Shown: positions 56,975-64,000 of the stretch, in pieces | Position numbering within the stretch: the stretch's first letter is position 1 | Layout: the number at the start of each line of letters is the position of its first letter | Assembly: GCA_963970005.1 (NCBI GenBank) | Contig: CAXAMN010026683.1 | Span: 131,685-195,684, forward strand | DNA length: 64,000 nt | Direction of reading: 5' to 3' | Source of the DNA: Durusdinium trenchii | Lineage: Eukaryota; Sar; Dinophyceae; Suessiales; Symbiodiniaceae | Position numbers and translations under genes: made by a program | Notes under the pieces: model-generated | What the model was told of the DNA's origin: nothing | Database searches by the model: none | Seen by the model: the letters and a program-made list of their open reading frames with translations, nothing else

Positions 56975-59574
56975 TGTGCTGTGAAGGTTGCCAGCGCCAT
57001 GACATTTGGAGCAAAAGTCAATTTTGCTAAGCTTCGGGGGTCCAGCAACATTCGTATCATTTGGAGGCTGAGGCGCTTTACTTGATTTTTCCCACTGCCT
57101 GTTCCAAGTTTCCCCCCTCTCTCCTGCGCTTGTCATCCAGGCTCGTCTCGGACAGCGGCGCCGCAAATTCCCAGCTTGTGCCTGTGAGGCCGTGCGCTGT
57201 TATGGCAGGAGGTCTGAGCTTAAAGCCAGATCATGTCCTGCAGATCTTGTGAGCCCCCGTGCAGCATGTTTTTGGGGTAGCATCCAAGTCTACTTGAAGG
57301 CTACTCAAACAATGTTTGTCATCTTTGTTCTGTAAACACTTGAAGCTGTCATGAAGCTGGTCGAATGTCTTTCACAGCTACCATGATGCTGCGAGTTGCC
57401 TTGGGCAGGGCCAAACCAGTCTTCCGATGGGGATAGAAGGTCGTTGCCAATCTTATCCAATCTTCTTGTGATTTCATAAACTTCAAAAATAGTCCACCCA
57501 CCTTTGAAATTCGCTGGTTGTGTTCAGCAATGGGCACAGGCCTCTGAAAGGGATCACTGCGCTGCAGTGCCGGAAGGCTGCACCTTGCCAAACCAAAGCG
57601 GCTGAAATCATCTTGGGGGAAACAACTGTAACCTGTTTACAGAAGCCTCGAAAGTTCCCTCTGCTATGACAACTCTCTGCAAGTGATGTTTTGATAATTG
57701 AGCTTCATTTTATGGTGATTCATGCTGTGCATGAACAGGCAGGCTCTTCAAATCCTTTGCCCCTTCGGTTTCGGCACTTGAACCTGGGGCGTTCGCCATG
57801 TCTGGACGAATGCCTGGCACAGGATCGGCAGGAAATGTGGTTTCTGCCCCAGCTTTCTCGATCAACGATTACAGTATGCTGATTGATGGGTCAGAGTCTC
57901 GCGAGCGGCCGGTTGCACAACCAAAGCCAAAGCTGGTAAGATCTGCTACTTCTGACCCTTCATCAGGACTCTTCCATTGATGTACTTCATGCAGTGTCTT
58001 TCGCTTAGGAACCCCTTCATCTTGCATTCTTGCAGGATCCCTTCTTCAGCGCTGTGAGGTCTCTGGATCTGGGTCAGGGGATTCGAACGAGAGAACCTCT
58101 GGTCAAGAGGGTATGGATGGGGATGAGGAGCCAGCACCTGATCTCAAAAAGAGGCCTGCTGCAAAGGCAAAGCAGACTCCAAAACGTAAGAAAGAAGACG
58201 ATTCTGAACTGACAGCCCTTGGTCAGTGCAGAGGAAATGATGACGAAGACAAGGATGAAGAAGAGGGGGGAACGGAAGGAAAAGAGAAAGAGAAGAAACA
58301 TCATGGCAAAAAGCATGCCAAGAAAGACAAAGAAAAGAAAAAGAAAGAGAAAGAAACGAAACGTCGTGGGAAGAAACGCGCAGCTGGCCCTGACAGCAAG
58401 TCTGTTGATGATGAATCTGATGATGAAGCTTGCGAGGACCCCAAGTTTGCAAGCCCTTTGCAATAAAGACCGCCTTGTATGAACAAGTATGGACACTATC
58501 AGTGTCTATGCGCAGTCAACTTTGTCGGCATGTGCACTATTATCATGCTCTGCAGGACCAGGAATGTTCAATGGACTATGGGGAGGTGAGCGAGGATGAT
58601 TTGAAGCTTGCTATGATGCGCGCTCACCTTGCTGAGCAGCGTGCTTTGCACCCGGACCAACAGGCAGGACACATGAAGGGGAAATGCCTGTCTTCACATT
58701 TGAACTTGACACGTCTTCTCCCAGCCTGGATTGGGAAAGGAAGATCTGCGCGTCCATGGTGATCATGGTGCTACGCCCTGGCATCGTGAGGCAAGAACAA
58801 CCTCCCCCCGCAAGAGGGGAGGCTCCTTTTTTTCACAAAAAAATGAATCAATGGAGACTTGATGAACAGACTTCATATGGGTGTGATCAGTCAGTTTGAT
58901 CTAGACTTTTTGAACAGGCGGCACCGTTGGAGCCAGCTATAGCACCTGTGGGCGACATTGACACCGACACAACCCTGGACTGATCATTCGCATTACGTCG
59001 CATCCACATGTACGCAATATCTGTTACTCAATGTTTTCTCACATTGTTGAATGACCAGTTTTATCAAGTCAACTATTCGTTGCATTCTGCTTGGGCATTG
59101 AGCGTGCTTTTATGTTGTAGGGGTGGAGCTCCCTAGCCTAAATCCTTGGCAAGACCAGCAAGACCACCCACTGGTCATCTCTAAAGCTTTAAGGTCTCTA
59201 AGAATTGGGTTCCGAGGATACTTCAAGAATCAAGAATCATGCTGCGCTGTCTATGACAATCACCGTTTGGTTGAAGCATCAGTTCCAATGTGCCTATGGG
59301 CCAAAGGTTCTACCTAGTTTTTGTAAATTGAAGCCATGGTGCCAAGATGGGTTTGGCATGTAAAACTCCACGAGATATGTTATAAATGTTTTGTTTTGCA
59401 GGACTTGGGGTTTTGGGACACGGAGGATGAGAAAGAACAGATTGAGGAGATTGAAGAGCCTATCGCTTTCCGTGCTGGAGACAGCATCAACAATCCCGAT
59501 ATTTATGTATGGCGCAATGGGGATGAAGTTCATGTGGCACCTGGTTCAACTTTCACACTCGAGGACTGTTTTTA
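56975..59574 (+). CDS. Same large gene, fourth block of exons
   Basis: Blocks with good splice contexts: VKVASAMTFGAKVNFAKLRG (56975-57065), LVSDSGAANSQLVPVRPCAV (57151-57240), MSGRMPGTGSAGNVVSAPAF with SINDYSMLIDGSESRERPVA ending at the consensus donor ctg|gtaaga (57935), an exon from 58036 (acceptor attcttgcag) with SGSGSGDSNERTSGQEGMDG running into a very long Lys/Glu tract to 58463, SMDYGEVSEDDLKLAMMRAH (58556-58665), and LGFWDTEDEKEQIEEIEEPI (59402-59573). These parts are acidic or basic low complexity and probably disordered. A stop at 58980 near an exon end may mark either another intron or a gene end. Confidence 0.5.
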
Positions 59575-59661
59575 GTCATCATTTTCACACTAGAGTTGAT
59601 GAACATCAAAAACTGACAATGTCGCTGTGAAACCCTGCCAACACCAAGAAAATACTTGAGC

Positions 59662-61065
59662 CAGGAACTCGATGTACTCCGTGTCCAAACTAGACTCCGT
59701 CACAACGGCTGGAAATTTCCCCTCGAGGATGAGCCTACGAAGGAGGTGCCACTTGCTGAACATGCATCACCTCAAGCCGCACATGAGCAGGAGAGCGACT
59801 GCAATGCTTCCAAGGATACAAGTCTACTGTCACACTGTAATACCTTTTCTTGACAGAGTTCACTTTAAGTAAGGTCTGAACCCTGCCTCACTTTCCCATG
59901 TTTCTCTCAGGAACCTCTTTTGGACCCCATTGCGACAAGCCCAATTTTGATCGATGACCATGATGACGGACCTGATGAGGAGAAAATATTGGGATAGCGT
60001 TGGGGCATGTTTCAATGTTTCCATAACTCCTTTTCTTTAGTAGTCTGAGAAGGAGCTTGACCATCGAGAGCCTGAAAACAAGGTTGGTATCCCAGCTGGC
60101 GGTCTGTTTTTTGGTATGTTTACTTAAACACCTGGCTATATATTGAGGTTGAGCCAATGGAAACCACAGACATCTCGAAGATGCCAAGATCTGAGCTATG
60201 CTATTGCTAAGCTTGTTGATTTATGTTCACGCCGGTTCTGATTATAGTGGCCCCCAAATAGATAGAAAAGTAAATCCCCTCAAAAAATGTATTGGAAACC
60301 GTTTCTATCTATTTGGGGACCACTGTACTGTAGTACTTATAATATGTGGCTTGAGGCTGCTCGCGCAAGCCAGCCCCATGGTTGCCATCCGTGGAGGTGG
60401 CAGTGAACTTTACCAGGTTGAGAACACTGGGAGCCCAACCCCTGAGCTCGCCAAGGAAGACCCACCCAAAGAGATCAAAGAGATCGAAGAGATCGAAGAC
60501 AATACCATGGACCAGAATCCAAAAGAAGAGAGCCAAGACAAAGACGAACACAAGACAAACACAAAGGATGGGCCAACTGTCCCTTCCACTGCTGCAGCGT
60601 GTGGTGCCAAAGCATGTCCCAAAGCATCCGCCAAAGCGTCTGCAAACAAAGGTCCCCAGAAGCCTTGCCCAAAGACAGCAGCAGCAGTGAAATCGCGCGC
60701 CAAGAGGACCTCCCCAAAGAAGACTCCCACAAAGAAAACAGAATCGCGCGCCAAGAGGACCTCCCCAAAGAAGACTCCCCCAAAGACCACCAGGTCTCCC
60801 AAAACAGACAAGAAGAAAGAGAAAACGACAGAACTCCAGACTGGCTACAACCAAGTCTACTCGCGAGTATATCGCCGATTGCAGAGACAAGGGTTGGATC
60901 ATGAAGAGGCCAGGCTCACTCACCTTCAAAACAATAACAAATTATATATATATATATATATATGCGACTCGTCACCTTTATATAAATCTAAATCCTTTTA
61001 ACACTCACCTTTCCTGGGCAGGTGAAGCGCCAGGCCCGTTTGCAGGCACAACAGGCCTGTTCCTG
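59662..61065 (+). CDS. Same large gene, 3' exons with basic SPKK-like tail
   Basis: Small exons (about 59662, 59911, 60043 and 60151) lead to a long exon 60417-60908 that begins VENTGSPTPELAKEDPPKEI, then an acidic stretch, then a Lys/Ala/Pro tract containing SRAKRTSPKKTP twice, 51 bases apart (60691 and 60742). SPKK repeats bind the minor groove in histone-type proteins, so DNA binding is plausible. The end reads YSRVYRRLQRQGLDHEE, then after a GC-AG intron (60909-61020, with a (TA)n run) VKRQARLQAQQACS and TGA at 61063. The intron is inferred from phase and from the helical Arg/Ala ending usual for this family. Confidence 0.55.
60246..60324. repeat. 23-bp terminal inverted repeats, 79-bp element
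   Basis: Left arm 60246-60268 and right arm 60302-60324 (core cccaaatagatagaaa) are inverted copies with one mismatch (gtggC versus gtggT), separated by 33 bases. The element lies between exons of the large gene, so it is a MITE-sized insertion or an introner-like hairpin. Confidence 0.8.
60945..60963. repeat. (TA)n microsatellite in the last intron
   Basis: An alternating TA run between the 60909 donor and the 61020 acceptor of the large gene. Confidence 0.85.
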
Positions 61066-61133
61066 AGGAACGTTTCTCAGACCCTGGCCGGATCGCAGGG
61101 GGGACTGCGGTCGTTGAGAATCGTTGAGAAAAA

Positions 61134-61217
61134 TGGCTGCAGCGGATGGTGCGTGGGCCTGGGGGGCGTTGAATGAGAAGTGGATGGGGTCACCTAATAC
61201 CAATGAAGTTCATTGAA
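61134..61217 (+). CDS. 27-codon ORF upstream of retroelement ORF2
   Basis: ATG reads MAAADGAWAWGALNEKWMGS and stops at 61215. It sits between the stop of the large gene and the ORF2 start, in a GC-rich context. It could be a leader peptide or the end of a lost ORF1. No family is recognised. Confidence 0.25.
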
Positions 61218-61263
61218 ATTCAAAGTCCTAGTTGCATTTGGGCAAAGTCTCACTTTGCATGAG

Positions 61264-62840
61264 ATGCCCTTAAAACCAAAGGCCAAAGGCCGAGTGAAGG
61301 CCTTAGCCAAACCCAAGGCAGCCATGGCAGTTGTGCGGGGCAGGGGTGCCCTGAGGAGGCCAGCATTGGCTCCACCACCCGCTGCAGCTCCTGGGCCGCG
61401 GGAGCTTTGGATGTCTGGAGAGGAGGTGTCGATGAGAAGTGTGCCGTTGGAGTTGCTAGGTCGGGGTGTGAAGTTGGTGGTGAGCGAGGGGACGTATTTC
61501 ACAGCCCCATGCCAAGTTGCTGGAACTATCGACAGGCTGGAGATAGCGGGCGAGGACGTCCATGCATTGATCAGAGCAACAGGGACCAGCAACGAGAACC
61601 TCCTCCGACACGCCAGCGACAAGACCAAGAACGTCCTTCGATTGCACAGGTGCGGAGCAGACTGCTCTGGAGACAGAGTCTCGGAAGATTTGGTGCATTG
61701 CAAGATGATTCGTCAGGCGAAGAGCAAGGAGGCCGAAGAAGGCTGGGTCGACAACTTAGAGACGGTCGCGACCATGGAGGACGACCTCAAGGATCTTCGA
61801 GCACGAGAAGCAGGCATTGGGGCCCCATTGGCCAAGGAGGGTGCGTTGGACCGGGAGCGGGGTCGCTCCTTGAAGAAGAAGGAGAAGAAGAAGAAGGCCC
61901 GGTCGAAGAAGAAGAAGAAAGACAAGAAAGGCAGGGGTTCAGTGCACAGCTCGCCCGACAAGGGCGGAAAGAGCAAGAAGAAGGTCGATGGCAAGAAGGA
62001 GACGTTCGGTGCGGCTTCAACGTCGAGTTCATCGAGCAGTGTGGACCTGTCGGGACGCAAGCCGTGCTCGGCGGCCGTCAAGGGGGTGACAGCCCTCTTC
62101 GCCGGCGCAGGCCTGGACCCATCAGAGAAGGTCCGGAAGAGAGTGGCAAAGCGAGCCAGGCGCAAGGGACGCAAGCAGAAGAGCGACAAGTCGGGATCCT
62201 CAGGGAGAAGCTCCAGCGGTGGTTCCTCCTCAGAGGAGGGAGAAGCACTGGAGGCCGCGCTCTTCAACCCCGAGACCAAACTGCAGAAGATTGCGGAGCT
62301 CTCTGCCCAGGAGCTCTGGCAGCTCAGTCGCTTCAGGCCATGCGTACAGGGCTGCTCCAGTCGATTGGGTCGGACGATCAGCCGGGAGCATTGGCTCCTG
62401 TTGGACTTGCCTATTTCCGCCAGCAGCTCCATCGCAAGGCATCGGGTCCTATCCAGCGCGAGCTCATCAACTTGTGCACGGTGTTGGACCTCCTGGTGAA
62501 GGGGGTCCCTGCACGGGCCGCGGACGTGGTGGCCCAGAGGATCAAGTCGATCGAGTCCACCTTGGGTGGCGCTCATTGGACAGTGAGCCAACGGCTCGAA
62601 GTGTGCCCTCAGGACACCATGACATTAGCAGCACGCGAGGAGCTCTCATCGGCTCAAAAGGCTGCCGCGCAGGAAGCGAAGATTTCCTTTCTGGCATCAC
62701 AGCCGGAGGGTCGCTCCTCCAAGGGCAAAGGCAAGGACAAGGACAAGGGTTCGAGCTACCGCCCGTCGCAGGACAAGGGCAAGGGCAAGACATCCAACAA
62801 GGGGGACAAGAACAAGAAGGAGGAGCATCAGGGGAAGTAA
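61264..62840 (+). CDS. Retroelement ORF2 (gag-like), one frameshift
   Basis: ATG at 61264 opens MPLKPKAKGRVKALAKPKAA. A folded region follows (LGRGVKLVVSEGTYFTAPCQ, then VAGTIDRLEIAGEDVHALIR and a Cys at CGADCSG), then a long Lys/Arg/Ser tract (ALFAGAGLDPSEKVRKRVAK). Near 62299-62305, within ctctct, the reading moves to the next frame and continues SLQAMRTGLLQSIGSDDQPG, ELINLCTVLDLLVKGVPARA, VAQRIKSIESTLGGAHWTVS and a Lys/Gly tail to TAA at 62838. The two halves match one continuous protein that I know from dinoflagellate retroelements, so the frame change is a two-base gain or one-base loss in this copy, or a sequencing error. The antisense 292-codon frame is only the shadow of the lysine tract. 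Confidence 0.75.
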
Positions 62841-63446
62841 GCCCTTGGGAGCGAGGGCTGGAGGACGTTATGAGCACTACGGTTGAGGCTTGGCCTGACG
62901 CTGCAGGTTCGTTGGTTGAGGAGCCTGTTGATGGGCCAGGAACTATGCCCCGTTTCGGGCAATCCCTGCCGGAGCATGTCGCAAAGGCAGATGAGGTGAC
63001 TACGTCAGTCATCGATGAGGGCTACATTTTCCACCTCCTCCGCCGAAGTTTGAAGGGGGCGGAGTGAGTTGCCAGGGCACATTGGGACTTCCGATGGGTC
63101 TTGGAAAAGAGGGTGATTGCAGCAGCTTTGAGGGTCAGCGGATCGATCGTTTGGGTTCTTTGATTCTCCAGCGGTTGATGGAGGTTGCACCACTTCGCAG
63201 CAAGACCATGGGTAGGGGAGAGACCGCCTTTTTCCTTTGCCCACCTCCATCAGCGTTTTGAGATCATTGTGGCCTACATGTCAAAGGGAAGTGATTGATT
63301 GGGTGACTTGCGTATGTGTTGGTTTGAATTCGTTTTGGGGAGACTGCATTGTTTCAGATTCGAGTGTGAGTCCATCACAACGGGGATGCTTAGACCTGAT
63401 ACGGAGTGAAGTAGAGAGGTTCTGTGCTTTGAACATCTCGGTCCAG
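62841..63446 (+). pseudogene. Degraded linker between ORF2 and reverse transcriptase
   Basis: The reading continues in another frame (VSPWERGLEDVMSTTVEAWP, then KADEVTTSVIDEGYIFHLLR) to TGA at 63065, then breaks up. From 63237 a third frame runs to LDLIRSEVERFCALNISVQG, which joins sensibly to the reverse-transcriptase region across a G run. Several frame changes in 600 bases indicate decay or uncorrected errors. Confidence 0.5.
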
Positions 63447-64000
63447 GGGGGTTGACTGGCAGGCTTTCTTCAGCATCAAGGGGATTGACTACAAGGGCGA
63501 CGAGGTCAGAGTGGCTCGGTGGATAAAGTGGGAGAACATTTCGACGGCTTTGCCACGAGAGATCGGTCGGGTCCCTTTGGTCGAGGTGTGCACACTAGGA
63601 TGTCGTGAATATGTCCTCTCTTTCGACTCGTTCCTCAAGCCCAGGGAGTGTTGGGGAAGCATTAGGAGCCCTAAGGTAATGGTCGAGGACGGAGCTTGGG
63701 GGGGAGCTCTGCGCAGGGCTTGTCAGTGCGGGAGTGTGTTGTCTCCTGGAGGAGCATGAGGTCTTTCAAACCGGGAGTGGACCACTCCTGAACGGCCTTT
63801 TTGGAGTTTCCAAGGAGGAGACCACAGCTCAAGGAGTTGAGATTTGTCGCCTGATTATGAATCTGGTGCCTCTCAACAACATATGTCGGTCGTTGGGGGG
63901 GGCGACATCGATACTCTTCCGTCTTGGAGCATGATGAGCCCCTTTTTTCTGCAACCCGATGAAAACCTTTTGATTTCCTCTGAAGATGTGAAGTGTTTTT
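63447..64000 (+). CDS. Reverse transcriptase, N-terminal part, runs off the window
   Basis: The reading VDWQAFFSIKGIDYKGDEVR, VARWIKWENISTALPREIGR, SFDSFLKPRECWG, LLEEHEVFQTGSGPLLNGLF, EICRLIMNLVPLNNICRSL and finally MMSPFFLQPDENLLISSEDV-KCF matches the N-terminal half of a reverse transcriptase from an abundant dinoflagellate retroelement. RLIMNLVPLN corresponds to the conserved block before the active site, and SSEDVKCF to motif A with its catalytic Asp. The frame changes at G runs 63446-63451, 63698-63704 and 63895-63902. The rest of the enzyme and any integrase lie beyond 64000. The element class (LTR, DIRS-like or other) cannot be fixed from this part. Confidence 0.8.

Noticed and set aside
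60309-60929. 206-codon minus-strand open frame with Leu/Gly/Phe runs
   Set aside because: It mirrors the Lys/Ser/Pro-rich last long exon of the large gene, and the sense reading fits the context.
61713-62591. 292-codon open frame on the minus strand
   Set aside because: It is the reverse reading of the lysine/serine-rich ORF2 tract; low-complexity GA-rich DNA leaves the antisense frame open.
1-64000. CRISPR arrays, bacterial operons, riboswitches
   Set aside because: No regularly spaced identical repeats with unique spacers and no prokaryotic gene order. The tandem repeats seen are minisatellites.

Overview
The window looks like nuclear DNA of a dinoflagellate, most probably a Suessiales/Symbiodiniaceae-type genome. 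Reasons: exons that can be chained by reading frame use GT, GC and GA donors with AG|G acceptors; every gene I can support lies on the + strand; the retroelement and transposase-like families at the right end are ones I associate with dinoflagellates; and coding sequence occurs as small GC-rich, GC3-rich islands in AT-richer, microsatellite-rich DNA. No rRNA, tRNA or bacterial-type operon was recognised. Long ORFs are few because almost every gene is broken by introns of about 50-100 nt or several kb, so exons were read by eye and none has been checked by a search.

Left part (1-42.8 kb): sparse. Tandem repeats (21 bp at 0.2 kb, about 40 bp at 1.9-2.4 kb, an extreme AT-rich block at 3.8-5.4 kb, microsatellites, one 10-base N gap inside a TCA repeat) alternate with short exon-like islands. 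Some islands chain with consistent codon phase: a six-exon membrane-protein gene (11.86-13.76 kb), a six-exon gene of unknown function (16.46-22.96 kb), a two-exon gene start with a presequence-like N-terminus (24.46-25.70 kb) and a two-exon gene end (41.06-42.74 kb). The others stay single candidate exons. A 74-bp near-perfect palindrome lies at 36.1 kb.

Right part (42.9-64 kb): dense and all on one strand. In order: an intact ORF1 of a dinoflagellate retroelement (43.05-43.95 kb) with an 11-codon stub of its next ORF; a multi-exon cytosine-5 DNA methyltransferase gene (44.08-46.73 kb), invisible to an ORF scan and carrying a PCK instead of PCQ catalytic motif; a very large multi-exon gene (46.94-61.07 kb) that starts with a transposase-like DUF7869-type domain (motifs SDNTPKE and GHTHED) and ends in a lysine/proline-rich tail; and a second copy of the retroelement (61.26 kb to the window edge) with a gag-like ORF2 and the N-terminal part of a reverse transcriptase.

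The methyltransferase and the DUF7869-type gene share serine/aspartate-rich N-termini and short GC-AG or GA-AG introns flanked by 4-7 nt direct repeats, the signature expected of intron-generating elements. Retroelement pieces flank these two genes in the same orientation. Whether the block is one composite mobile unit or chance nesting is the main open question.
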